Shown here: positions 49,900 to 58,903 of the stretch, one piece after another | Layout: every line of letters begins with the position of its first letter | Position numbering within the stretch: the stretch's first letter is position 1 | Assembly: GCA_963742725.1 (NCBI GenBank) | Contig: CAVUMX010000004.1 | Coordinates: 248,001-312,000 of the forward strand | Direction of reading: 5' to 3' | DNA from: CAVVAL01 sp963742725 | GTDB taxonomy: Bacteria; Actinomycetota; Actinomycetes; Mycobacteriales; Cryptosporangiaceae | Length of the DNA: 64,000 nt | Position numbers and translations under genes: made by a program | The notes under the pieces: generated by a model | What the model saw: the letters and a program-made list of their open reading frames with translations, nothing else | What the model was told of the DNA's origin: nothing | Database searches by the model: none

Positions 49900-51645
49900 A
49901 TGGCCCGCCGCCGCTGGCTCGCGTTACTCGTCCTCGCCGCCGCAGTCCTGGTGCCTGGCCGCCTGCCCGAGGCGAGCGCGACACCACCCGGCGACCGGGA
50001 CGTGATCGTCCACCTCTTCGAGTGGAAGTGGACGGACGTCGCCCGCGAGTGCACCGCCCACCTCGGCCCGAAGGGGTTCGGCGGCGTCCAGGTGTCGCCG
50101 CCGCAGGAGCACGTGGTGCTGCCGGGCAGTGGACATCCCTGGTGGCAGCGGTACCAGCCGGTCAGCTACCAGCTCACGAGCCGTGGCGGTACGCGCGCCC
50201 AGTTCGCGGCGATGGTCACGACGTGTCACACCGCCGGCGTCAAGGTGTACGTCGACGCGGTGATCAACCACATGGCCGGCGACTCGTCCGGTACGGGCAG
50301 CGGCGGTTCGCCGTACAGCCACTACAACTACCCGGGCACCTACCAGACGCAGGACTTCCACCACTGCGGCCGCAACGGCAACGACGACATCGTCAACTAC
50401 CGCGACCGGTGGGAGGTGCAGAACTGCGAGCTGGTCGACCTGTCCGATCTGGACACCGGCGCCGAGTACGTGCGCGGCCGCATCGCCACGTACCTGAACG
50501 ACCTGCTCTCCCTCGGTGTGGACGGGCTCCGGATCGACGGCGCCAAGCACATCGCCGCCGCCGACGTCGCGAACATCGTCTCCCGTCTGAGCCGCCCGGC
50601 GTACGTGTACCAGGAGGTCATCTTCGGCGACGGCGAGCCGATCCTGCCGTCCGAGTACCGGGGCAGCGGCGACCTCCTCGAATTCCGCTACGGCCGTGAC
50701 CTGGGCCGGATCTTCCGTACCGGGAAGCTGGCGTGGTTCCACGACCTGGGCGAGGCGTGGGGGTACGAGCCGACCGGCAAGGCCGTGACGTTCGTCGACA
50801 ACCACGACACCCAGCGTGACGGCGGTGACATCCTGACCTACAAGGACGGGCAGCTCTACACGCTGGCCAACGTGTTCCAGCTGGCCTGGCCGTACGGGTC
50901 GCCGAAGCTCATGTCGAGCTACGCGTTCAGCGCGCGCGACACCGGCCCGCCATCCGACGGTGCGGGCCGTACCAACGACGTCACCTGCTTCTCCGGCGGG
51001 TGGGTGTGCGAGCACCGGTGGCGGCCGGTCACGAACATGGTCGGGTTCCGTAACGCCGTCCGTGGCACGGGGACGGCGAACTGGTGGTCGAACGGCGAGA
51101 ACCAGGTGGCGTTCAGCCGGGGCACGCGCGGCTTCCTGGCGCTCAGCCGGGAAGGCGGCGCCCTGAGTCGCACCTTCCACACCGGACTGCCGGCCGGCAC
51201 GTACTGCGACGTCCTGCACGGTGACCTCGCGGCCGGCTCGTGCACCGGGCCGACCGTGACGGTGGGTGTGAACGGGTCGGCTTCGTTGACGGTGGCGGCG
51301 CTCGACGCGGTCGCGTTGCACGTGGGCGCACGGGTCGGGGGAGCGCCACCGGCCACCGTCGCCGGGGAGTTCGCCGTCAGCGCCACCACCGGGTTCGGCC
51401 AGAACGTGCACCTGGTCGGCAGCATCCCGGCGCTCGGCTCCTGGGACCTGGCGAAGGCCGTGCCGCTGTCGTCCGCCGCCTACCCGTCGTGGCGGGGGAC
51501 GGTCGCGCTGCCGCCCTCGACGTCGTTCCAGTACAAGTACATCAAGAAGAACGCGGACGGCACCGTGACCTGGGAAAGCGACCCGAACCGGACGGCCACC
51601 ACCCCCGCCTCCGGCACCCTGACCCGCGCCGACGCGTGGCGCTGA
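49900..51645 (+). CDS. secreted alpha-amylase, GH13 with C-terminal CBM20
   Basis: 581 residues, GGGAGG before ATG. A signal peptide ends EASATPP. The GH13 barrel begins VIVHLFEWKWTDVARECTAHL, typical of Streptomyces-type amylases, with YVDAVINHMAG, LRIDGAKHI (catalytic Asp), YQEVIFG (catalytic Glu) and FVDNHDTQ (third Asp). Residues about 490-581 are a starch-binding CBM20 (NVHLVGSIPALGSWDLAKAVPL, FQYKYIKKN, WESDPNR). It should degrade extracellular starch to maltodextrins for the transporter encoded next. Confidence 0.96.
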   Translation: MARRRWLALLVLAAAVLVPGRLPEASATPPGDRDVIVHLFEWKWTDVARECTAHLGPKGFGGVQVSPPQEHVVLPGSGHPWWQRYQPVSYQLTSRGGTRAQFAAMVTTCHTAGVKVYVDAVINHMAGDSSGTGSGGSPYSHYNYPGTYQTQDFHHCGRNGNDDIVNYRDRWEVQNCELVDLSDLDTGAEYVRGRIATYLNDLLSLGVDGLRIDGAKHIAAADVANIVSRLSRPAYVYQEVIFGDGEPILPSEYRGSGDLLEFRYGRDLGRIFRTGKLAWFHDLGEAWGYEPTGKAVTFVDNHDTQRDGGDILTYKDGQLYTLANVFQLAWPYGSPKLMSSYAFSARDTGPPSDGAGRTNDVTCFSGGWVCEHRWRPVTNMVGFRNAVRGTGTANWWSNGENQVAFSRGTRGFLALSREGGALSRTFHTGLPAGTYCDVLHGDLAAGSCTGPTVTVGVNGSASLTVAALDAVALHVGARVGGAPPATVAGEFAVSATTGFGQNVHLVGSIPALGSWDLAKAVPLSSAAYPSWRGTVALPPSTSFQYKYIKKNADGTVTWESDPNRTATTPASGTLTRADAWR

Positions 51646-51684
51646 GGAGCGTCGCGCCGCGCGGCTGGCGGCGGCGTCCCCCAC

Positions 51685-51735
51685 TTTCGGACTTTTGAGG
51701 GTCCGGCGCGGTCGCGCACCCTCAAAAGTCCGAAA
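51685..51735. repeat. 51-bp palindromic element, copy 4
   Basis: Arms 51685-51702 and 51718-51735 are identical to the other copies; the centre CCGGCGCGGTCGCGC pairs GCGCG with CGCGC. It lies between the amylase and malE-type genes, which run in the same direction. Confidence 0.9.
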
Positions 51736-51802
51736 CTCGGCGTGTGGGATGCGGGGCGTGGCGCTGAGGAGCGTCCGGCGGTAACCACCCGATTACTTTT
51801 CT

Positions 51803-51834
51803 GCAAGATCTTTCACAAAGCAGCAACTTCTTGC
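51803..51834. promoter_or_regulatory. two LacI/MalR operator-like sites before malE
   Basis: GCAAGATCTTTC (51803-51814) and GCAACTTCTTGC (51823-51834) each match GCAAG-N2-CTTGC with one mismatch and are centred 20 bp apart, about two helical turns. The region is AT-rich and probably contains the malE promoter. Confidence 0.6.
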
Positions 51835-51890
51835 TAACTTCCTGCATCAACCGCCGCTGCCCTGTGCGGCAGGTCGACAAGGAGTTACGC

Positions 51891-53171
51891 ATGCGACGGA
51901 TCGTCAGAAGCGCGGCGGCGCTGGCCGCCCTCGCGCTCGCCGTCACCGCCTGTTCGGACAGCGGGACGGGCACCAGCCAGGCCGCCAAGGACCCGAAGAG
52001 CGTCGAGGGCACCGTGACCTGGTGGGACACCTCGGACGCCACGAACGAGGGTCCGGTCTTCAAGGAGCTGATCGCGAAGTTCGAGAAGCAGTACCCGAAG
52101 ATCAAGGTCGAGTACGTGAACGTGCCGTTCGACGCGGCGCAGAACAAGTTCAAGACGGCCGCCCAGAGCGGCAGCGGCGCCCCGGACGTGTTCCGTTCCG
52201 AGGTGGCGTGGACCCCGGGCTTCGCGAAACTGGGCTACCTCCAGCCGATCGACGGCACCCCGGCCGCTGACGGCGCCGACGACTACCTCGAAGGCCCCGT
52301 CGCCAGCACGAAGTTCGGCGGCAAGACCTACGGCGTGCCGCAGGTGACGGACACGCTCGCCCTGCTCTACAACAAGGACCTGCTGGCCAAGGCCGGTGTC
52401 CAGCCGCCCAGGACGATGGACGAGCTGAAGACCGCCGCGCTCGCGGTGAAGGCCAAGACCGGCGCGGCCGGCGTCTACCTGAACCCGGGCGGCTACTTCC
52501 TGCTGCCGTTCCTCTACGGCGAGGGCGGCGACCTGGTCGACGTCGAGGCGAAGAAGATCACCGTGAACTCGCCCGAGGCGGCGAAGGCCGTCGACCGCGC
52601 CAAGGACCTGATCGCCAGCGGCGCCGCGATGAAGCCCGACTTCGCCGACGGCTACAACAACATGCAGGCGTCGTTCAAGGACGGCAAGGTCGCCATGGTC
52701 ATCAACGGCCCGTGGTCGATCGCCGACGACCTGTCCGGACCGGCCTTCAAGAACGCCGCCAACCTGGGCATCGCACCCGTGCCGGCCGGTGGCAGCGGCA
52801 AGGCCGGCGCCCCGACCGGCGGCCACAACTACGTGATCTACGCCGGGTCGAAGAACATCGACGCCTCGTACCTGTTCCTGCAGTACATGAACTCGGTCGA
52901 GAACCAGGCGTTCCTCGCGACGAAGCTGAGCCTCCTGCCGACCCGCAAGGCGGCGTACGAGGACGCGGCGGTCAAGGACAGCGAGGTCGTCGCGGCGTTC
53001 GGCACGGTGCTGGAGACGGCGAAGCCCCGCCCGGCGATCCCCGAGGGCGGCGACCTGTTCAAGGCCCTGGACGAGAACTACGTGAAGGTCCTCAACGGCT
53101 CGTCCACCACGCAGAAGGGCCTGGACGACGTGGCCGCCGCCTACGGGCAGCTGCTCACCGACTGGCGCTGA
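51891..53171 (+). CDS. malE: maltose/maltodextrin ABC transporter substrate-binding lipoprotein
   Basis: 426 residues from ATG 51891, AAGGAG upstream. A lipoprotein signal ends AVTAC with the lipidated cysteine at 21. The class I sugar-binding fold is seen in GTVTWWDTSDATNEGPVFKE, PDVFRSEVAWTPGFAKLGYL, YGVPQVTDTLALLYNKDLL and GKVAMVINGPWSI. Amylase upstream and a GH13 glucosidase downstream support maltose or maltodextrin as ligand. There is no ATPase gene here, so a shared MsiK-type ATPase encoded elsewhere is likely. Confidence 0.93.
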   Translation: MRRIVRSAAALAALALAVTACSDSGTGTSQAAKDPKSVEGTVTWWDTSDATNEGPVFKELIAKFEKQYPKIKVEYVNVPFDAAQNKFKTAAQSGSGAPDVFRSEVAWTPGFAKLGYLQPIDGTPAADGADDYLEGPVASTKFGGKTYGVPQVTDTLALLYNKDLLAKAGVQPPRTMDELKTAALAVKAKTGAAGVYLNPGGYFLLPFLYGEGGDLVDVEAKKITVNSPEAAKAVDRAKDLIASGAAMKPDFADGYNNMQASFKDGKVAMVINGPWSIADDLSGPAFKNAANLGIAPVPAGGSGKAGAPTGGHNYVIYAGSKNIDASYLFLQYMNSVENQAFLATKLSLLPTRKAAYEDAAVKDSEVVAAFGTVLETAKPRPAIPEGGDLFKALDENYVKVLNGSSTTQKGLDDVAAAYGQLLTDWR

Positions 53172-53244
53172 AAGCCGGCAGCGCCGGGCGGTCGCCCACC
53201 CCCGCCCGGCGCTGCCACCCCCAACACCTTTGAGAGGACGGACG

Positions 53245-54219
53245 ATGACGGCAACGCTGGCGCCGCCCGCGCCCCCGGCCGCCGGGTCCAGGCCACCGCG
53301 GGGCCGGCTGCGCAGGGCAGCCGGCCGGCACTGGTACGCGTGGGCCATGGCCGCTCCGGTGACCGTGGTGCTCGGCGTGCTGGTCGGGTACCCGCTGGTC
53401 CGCGGCGTGTACCTGTCGCTCACGGACGCCAACGAGGCCAACGTCGGCCGGACGATCGGCGTGAACCACATCCCGGCGACGTACGAGTTCGTCGGGCTGG
53501 ACAACTACGTCGAGCTGCTGTCCGGCGCGGAGGGCAACTTCTACCCGCGCCTGCTGTGGACGCTGGCCTGGACGATCGCCTGCACGGCCCTGCACTACGG
53601 CATCGGCCTCGGACTGGCGACACTGCTGAACCGGCCGATGCGGGGCCGGTCCGTCTACCGGGTGCTGCTGATCCTGCCGTGGGCGGTACCGGCGTTCGTC
53701 AGCGCGTTCGCGTGGCGGCTGCTGTTCAACAGCCAGTTCGGCGTCTTCAACGTGGCGCTCACGGCCGTCGGGCTGCCGGCCGTCGAGTGGCTGAACGACC
53801 CGTTCATGGCGAAGGTGTCGGTGATCGCGGTCAACACCTGGCTGGGTGTGCCGTTCATGATGGTGGCGCTGTTAGGCGGGCTCCAGTCGATCCCGGCACC
53901 GCTCTACGAGGCCGCCGACATGGACGGCGCCACCGCGTGGCAGAAGTTCCGGCACATCACGCTGCCGGGCCTGAGCAGCGTGAGCGGGACGGTCATCCTG
54001 CTCGGCACGATCTGGACGTTCAACATGTTCCCGATCATCTACCTGCTCACCGGCGGCGGTCCGGGTGATGCGACGCAGATCCTGGTGACGTTCGCGTACG
54101 AGCGCGCGTTCGAGGGGATCCGCGACTACTCCGGCGCCGCGACGTACGGCGTACTGATCCTGTCGATGCTGCTCGTGTTCGCCAGCTTCTACCGCCGGAC
54201 GCTGAAGGAAGCCGCATGA
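53245..54219 (+). CDS. malF: maltose-type ABC transporter permease MalF
   Basis: 324 residues; ATG 53245 is preferred over the in-frame TTG at 53230. Six or so membrane helices. The coupling loop EAADMDGATAWQKFRHITLPGL is the permease EAA motif. FVGLDNYVELLSG is the usual periplasmic loop of sugar permeases. It pairs with the next gene, which overlaps by ATGA. Confidence 0.93.
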   Translation: MTATLAPPAPPAAGSRPPRGRLRRAAGRHWYAWAMAAPVTVVLGVLVGYPLVRGVYLSLTDANEANVGRTIGVNHIPATYEFVGLDNYVELLSGAEGNFYPRLLWTLAWTIACTALHYGIGLGLATLLNRPMRGRSVYRVLLILPWAVPAFVSAFAWRLLFNSQFGVFNVALTAVGLPAVEWLNDPFMAKVSVIAVNTWLGVPFMMVALLGGLQSIPAPLYEAADMDGATAWQKFRHITLPGLSSVSGTVILLGTIWTFNMFPIIYLLTGGGPGDATQILVTFAYERAFEGIRDYSGAATYGVLILSMLLVFASFYRRTLKEAA

Positions 54220-55034
54220 GGCCCCGGCACCCGGCGAAGTCCGTTGCGCTGCACGCCACGCTGATCGCCGCCAGTGCGATCGCGATCTTCCCGGTGCTGT
54301 GGGTGCTGCTCACATCGCTCAAGCCGGGTTCCGCGTGGCAGTCGCTGGAGCTGGACGTGTCGCTCGCGAACTACGTGCAGGTGCTGTACGAGACGAAGTT
54401 CGCGCGCTGGTTCGTGAACTCGATCGTCATCGCCGGGCTCACCAGCGTCGCCAGCCTGTTCCTGGCGGCCACCGCCGGATACGCGCTGTCGCGGATGCGG
54501 TTCCCCGGACACCGTCCGCTGATGACGGGTTTCCTCGTGACGCAGATGTTCCCGGTGGCCATCCTCATCGTGCCCATCTACAACATCATGGCGGCGTTGC
54601 ACCTGCTCAACACGTACGGCGGGCTGGTGCTGGCGTACTGCACGGTCGCCGTGCCGTTCTGCGCATGGATGCTCAAGGGCTACTTCGACACGATCTCGCC
54701 GGAGATCGACGAGGCCGGCCGGGTGGACGGGCTGTCACCGTTCGGCACGTTCTGGCGGCTGATCCTGCCGCTGTCCCGCCCGGGCCTGGCCGTCACCGGC
54801 TTCTACTCCTTCCTGACCGCGTGGGGCGAGGTCGCCTACGCGACCACGTTCATGGTCGGGGAGGACAACTACACGCTCGCCGTGGGGATGCAGCAGTTCG
54901 TCGGCCAGTTCAAGGCCGAGTGGGGGCTGCTGACCGCCGCGTCGGTGCTGATCACCATCCCGGTCGGCGCCGTGTTCTTCCTCGCCCAGAAACACCTCGT
55001 CACCGGCCTGACGGCGGGCGGGAGCAAATCGTGA
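54216..55034 (+). CDS. malG: maltose-type ABC transporter permease MalG
   Basis: 272 residues, six membrane helices. PVLWVLLTSLKPGSAW is the typical N-terminal region, and EIDEAGRVDGLSPFGTFWRLILPL the EAA coupling loop. It forms the channel with MalF. The stop overlaps a GTG in frame with the next gene. Confidence 0.94.
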   Translation: MRPRHPAKSVALHATLIAASAIAIFPVLWVLLTSLKPGSAWQSLELDVSLANYVQVLYETKFARWFVNSIVIAGLTSVASLFLAATAGYALSRMRFPGHRPLMTGFLVTQMFPVAILIVPIYNIMAALHLLNTYGGLVLAYCTVAVPFCAWMLKGYFDTISPEIDEAGRVDGLSPFGTFWRLILPLSRPGLAVTGFYSFLTAWGEVAYATTFMVGEDNYTLAVGMQQFVGQFKAEWGLLTAASVLITIPVGAVFFLAQKHLVTGLTAGGSKS

Positions 55035-55150
55035 ACGAGTCCGCGCGACGCGGTCGAAAGTCGGGCGACACACCGGCGGAGCCGTGCGTGTGGCGCACGG
55101 CGTCGACCGCGGCTGAGGGCGCGGACTCCGCGCGACCGGAGGGAGCGCAA

Positions 55151-56641
55151 ATGTCATGGTGGCGTGATGCCGCGGTCTATCAGGTGTACGTGCGGAGCTT
55201 CGCGGACGGCGACGGGGACGGGATCGGCGACCTGGCCGGCGCCCGCGCCCACCTGCCGTACCTGGCCGAGCTCGGCGTGGACGCGGTGTGGCTGACGCCG
55301 TTCTACCGCTCCCCGATGGCCGACGGCGGCTACGACGTGGCGGACTACCGCGATGTCGACCCGCTGTTCGGCTCGCTCGACGACTTCGACGCGTTCCTGG
55401 CCGACGCGCACGACCTTGGACTGCGGGTCATCGTGGACGTGGTGCCGAACCACACGTCCGACCAGCACCCCTGGTTCGTGGAGGCGTTGGCCGGCAAGCG
55501 CCGCGACCGGTACATCTTCCGGCCCGGACGCGGGGACGGTCCGCCGAACGACTGGGAGTCGATCTTCGGCGGTCCGGCGTGGACCCAGGTCGCCGACGGC
55601 ACCTGGTACCTGCACCTGTTCGCCCCCGAGCAGCCGGACCTGAACTGGGACGACCTCGAGGTGCGCGCCGAGTTCGCTGATGTCCTGCGGTTCTGGCTGG
55701 ACCGTGGCGTCGACGGGTTCCGGATCGACGTGGCGCACGGGATGGTCAAGGATCCGGCGCTTCCGGACGTCGGCCGCACCGGCCAGGTCGAACTGCTGAC
55801 GAAGGCCCAGCTGCCGTACTTCGACCAGGACGGCGTCCACGAGATCTACCGCGAGTGGCGCAAGATCCTGGACAGCTACCCGGGCCAGCGGATCGCCGTC
55901 GCCGAGGCGTGGGTGCCGGACGCCGAACGCCTCGCCCGGTACGTCCGCCCGGACGAGCTGCACCAGGCGTTCAACTTCCACTTCCTGGACTGCGCGTTCG
56001 ACGCGGACGCCATGCGCCGGGTCGTCGACGAGTCGCTGGTGATCCCGTCGCCGACCTGGGTGCTGTCCAATCACGACGTCCAGCGGCACGTCACGCGGTA
56101 CGGCAGCGTGCGGCGCGCGCGGGCGGCGGCGCTGCTCATGCTGGCGCTGCCCGGTTCGGCGTACGTCTACCAGGGTGAGGAGCTGGGCCTGCCCGAGGTG
56201 CTGGACCTCCCGGACGAGGCGCTGCGCGACCCGATGTGGGAGCGGTCCGGGCACACCGAGCGCGGCCGGGACGGATGCCGCGTCCCGGTGCCGTGGTCTG
56301 TGTCCGGTCCGGCGCTCGGGTTCTCGACGGGTGAGCCGTGGCTGCCGATCCCTCCGTCGTGGGGACGGCTCAGCGTCGAGTCGCAGCTCACCGACCCTGG
56401 TTCGATGCTGGCGCTGTACCGGTCGGCGCTGTCGGCCCGGGGGTCGATCGAGGGCGAGCTGCGCTGGCTGAACGCGCCGGACGGCGTGCTGGCATTCGCC
56501 CGCGGCTCGTTCGTGTGCGCCGTGAACACCCGGTCCGAGCCCGTCCCGATGGATGTTGACGGCGAACTGCTCCTCGCCAGCGCCCCGCTCGGCGACGGTC
56601 CGGTTCTGCCCGGTGAGGCCGCCGCGTGGTGGTCCGCCTGA
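55151..56641 (+). CDS. GH13 oligo-alpha-glucosidase
   Basis: 496 residues from ATG 55151, which has GGAGGGAG upstream and starts with the family sequence WWRDAAVYQVYVRSFADGDGDG. A GTG at 55031, overlapping the malG stop and in frame, would add 40 residues unlike the family. Active-site regions are VDVVPNHTSDQHPWF, FRIDVAHGM (nucleophile Asp), VAEAWV (acid Glu) and LSNHDVQRH. No signal peptide: it should cleave imported maltodextrins in the cytoplasm to glucose. The length fits oligo-1,6- or alpha-1,4-glucosidases; the linkage is not resolved. Confidence 0.93.
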   Translation: MSWWRDAAVYQVYVRSFADGDGDGIGDLAGARAHLPYLAELGVDAVWLTPFYRSPMADGGYDVADYRDVDPLFGSLDDFDAFLADAHDLGLRVIVDVVPNHTSDQHPWFVEALAGKRRDRYIFRPGRGDGPPNDWESIFGGPAWTQVADGTWYLHLFAPEQPDLNWDDLEVRAEFADVLRFWLDRGVDGFRIDVAHGMVKDPALPDVGRTGQVELLTKAQLPYFDQDGVHEIYREWRKILDSYPGQRIAVAEAWVPDAERLARYVRPDELHQAFNFHFLDCAFDADAMRRVVDESLVIPSPTWVLSNHDVQRHVTRYGSVRRARAAALLMLALPGSAYVYQGEELGLPEVLDLPDEALRDPMWERSGHTERGRDGCRVPVPWSVSGPALGFSTGEPWLPIPPSWGRLSVESQLTDPGSMLALYRSALSARGSIEGELRWLNAPDGVLAFARGSFVCAVNTRSEPVPMDVDGELLLASAPLGDGPVLPGEAAAWWSA

Positions 56642-56673
56642 GAGTACGTACTGGTGAACTAGGCTCACGGGCT

Positions 56674-57711
56674 ATGACCGCACGGCTGGCCGATATCGCC
56701 GCACAGGCGGGCGTGAGCGAGGCGACGGTCAGCCGGGTGCTCAACGGCAAGCCGGGTGTCTCCGCCGCGACCCGCGAAGCCGTGCTGGCCGCGCTCGACA
56801 TCCTCGGGTACGAGCGTCCGGTGCGGTTGCGGCAGCGCAGCGCGGGGCTCGTCGGGCTCATCACGCCGGAGCTGGACAACCCGATCTTCCCGGCGTTCGC
56901 CCAGGTCATCGAGCGAGCGTTGATCCAGCGCAGCTTCACGCCCGTCCTCTGCACCCAGACCCCGGGCGGCGTCACCGAGGACGAGTTCACCGAGCTGCTG
57001 CTGGAGCGGGGCGTCTCCGGGATCGTGTTCGTCTCCGGACTGCACGCCGACAGCGCCTCCGACCCCAGCCGGTACGCGAAGCTGATCGATCGTGGCGTCC
57101 CGCTGGTGCTCATCAACGGGTTCCACCCGGGCGTCGCCGCCCCGTTCGTCTCGACCGACGACCGGGAGGCCATGCGGCTCGCCGTCACGCACCTGGTCGA
57201 GCTGGGCCACGAGAAGATCGGACTGTCGATCGGGCACCGCCGGTACGTGCCGGTGATCCGCAAGATCGAGGGCTTCACCCGGTACATGAAGGAACGGCTC
57301 GGCATCGAAGGGGAGATCGAGCACACGCTGTTCACTGTGGAAGGTGGGCACGCCGCCGCCGAGGCGCTCGTGGCGCGCGGCTGCACGGCCATCATCTGCG
57401 GCAGCGACATGATGGCGCTGGGCGCGATCCGCGGGGTCCGGGCGATGGGGCTCACCGTGCCGGGCGACGTCTCGGTCGTCGGCTTCGGCGACTCCCCACT
57501 GATCGGGTTCACCGACCCGCCGCTGACGACCGTCCGCGAGCCGGTCGAGTCGATGGGCGTGGCGGCGGTGCAGGCGCTGCTGGACGAGAGCGACGGCGTC
57601 CCGGCGCCCGGGTCCGAGCTGCTGTTCCGTCCGGAGCTGGTCGTCCGTGGTTCTACCGGGTCGGGGCCCAAGATCACGCGTGCCGTCCCCGCGCCGCTCG
57701 CGCCCGCCTGA
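56674..57711 (+). CDS. LacI-family transcriptional regulator
   Basis: 345 residues from ATG 56674. The N-terminal helix-turn-helix is ARLADIAAQAGVSEATVSRVLNG. The effector domain has GLVGLITPELDNPIFPAF, HLVELGHEKIGLSIG and VPGDVSVVGFGDSPL. It closes the maltodextrin gene set and is the likely repressor acting on the GCAAG-N2-CTTGC sites before the amylase and malE genes, released by maltose or a related sugar. Confidence 0.94.
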   Translation: MTARLADIAAQAGVSEATVSRVLNGKPGVSAATREAVLAALDILGYERPVRLRQRSAGLVGLITPELDNPIFPAFAQVIERALIQRSFTPVLCTQTPGGVTEDEFTELLLERGVSGIVFVSGLHADSASDPSRYAKLIDRGVPLVLINGFHPGVAAPFVSTDDREAMRLAVTHLVELGHEKIGLSIGHRRYVPVIRKIEGFTRYMKERLGIEGEIEHTLFTVEGGHAAAEALVARGCTAIICGSDMMALGAIRGVRAMGLTVPGDVSVVGFGDSPLIGFTDPPLTTVREPVESMGVAAVQALLDESDGVPAPGSELLFRPELVVRGSTGSGPKITRAVPAPLAPA

Positions 57712-57723
57712 CAGACTGCCCTC

Positions 57724-58761
57724 GTGGGCAACTCGGCACGGATAGCGATGGCGGTGAGCTGCGGAATCGCGCTCCTGGCCGTGAGCGCGCCGGCGGTCGC
57801 CGCCCCGCAGACGCTCTGCGTGGTGAACGACCCGCGGGTGGACGAGCTGAGCGGGCTCGTCGCCACGCCGTCCGGATATGTCGCGCTCAACGACGGCCAG
57901 TGGGGAACGAGCGCGCTGAAGCTCTACTTCCTCGGCCGCGACTGCCGGGTGGACCGGGTGGCGACCGACGTCGGATTCGACCCGCTCGATCCCGAGGATC
58001 TCGCCCGGACGCCCGACGGCACGCTGTGGGTCGGCGACATCGGCGACAACGACCGTGAACGCGGGCGGATCGCGGTCAACCGGATCCCGGCCGGCGGCGG
58101 CCGCGGCACCCCGTACCGGCTCACCTACCCGGATCGCGCGTACGACGCCGAGGCACTGCTCATCCAGCCGGACAGGCGCGCGGTCGTCATCACGAAGGCG
58201 CTGACCGGTGTCGCCCGCCTGTACGTGTCGGTACGCCCGCTCACCGGACCGTCGGCGGTCGTGCCGCTGAAGCTCGCCGGCGAGGTCCCGTTCAATCCGA
58301 CCCGGACCAAGGGCGGTCCGGACGTCGGGGGGCTCGCCAGCACGCTCGTCACCGGGGCGGCGCTCTCCCCGGACGGCCGTCGCGTCGCGCTGCGCACCTA
58401 CACGGACGCGTACGAGTGGGACGTCCGCGACGGCGACTTCGCCAAGTCGATGACCAGCGGGCGCCCACGCCGTACGCCGCTGCCCGGTGAGGCCCAAGGC
58501 GAGGCGATCAGCTTCACGGCGGACGGCGCCGGGTACGTCACCGGATCGGAGGGGCGCGGCGAGGCGCTGCGCCGCTGGACACCCGTCCGGCCGCCGGAGC
58601 CGAAGCACGAAGGGACCGCGGCGGCGACGGACGATGTCGCTCGCGAAATCGATGCCGGCCCGGGCGGGATGTCGCGCTGGGCCATCGTCGGCGCGGGCAC
58701 GACCGGCCTGTTGCTGGTCGGCTTGGGACTCTTCGGCCTAGCACGGCGGCGACGGTCCTGA
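57724..58761 (+). CDS. exported, C-terminally anchored protein of unknown function
   Basis: 345 residues, GTG start 12 nt after the LacI stop. A signal peptide ends VAAPQTL. The body has propeller-like stretches (DELSGLVATPSGYVALND, DPEDLARTPDGTLWVGDIGDN, GAALSPDGRRVALRTYTDAYEWDV) and resembles esterase-like or NHL-type beta-propellers. The C-terminus has one membrane helix (GTTGLLLVGLGLFGLA) and an RRRR stop. It probably sits on the outer face of the membrane. No link to sugar uptake is evident beyond position. Confidence 0.75.
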   Translation: MGNSARIAMAVSCGIALLAVSAPAVAAPQTLCVVNDPRVDELSGLVATPSGYVALNDGQWGTSALKLYFLGRDCRVDRVATDVGFDPLDPEDLARTPDGTLWVGDIGDNDRERGRIAVNRIPAGGGRGTPYRLTYPDRAYDAEALLIQPDRRAVVITKALTGVARLYVSVRPLTGPSAVVPLKLAGEVPFNPTRTKGGPDVGGLASTLVTGAALSPDGRRVALRTYTDAYEWDVRDGDFAKSMTSGRPRRTPLPGEAQGEAISFTADGAGYVTGSEGRGEALRRWTPVRPPEPKHEGTAAATDDVAREIDAGPGGMSRWAIVGAGTTGLLLVGLGLFGLARRRRS

Positions 58762-58903
58762 GCTGGCGGGTTTGTGCCTGGCCAGGGTCCGGTAGGTGGG
58801 AATCCTCACTCCTGCTAGGCGTTTCGCGACAGACATGCCGGGAACCCGTCAGGGCGCGTGTTCGTGTTTCCTGATGAACAGCCGTCCATGTGAGGATTAG
58901 TAA

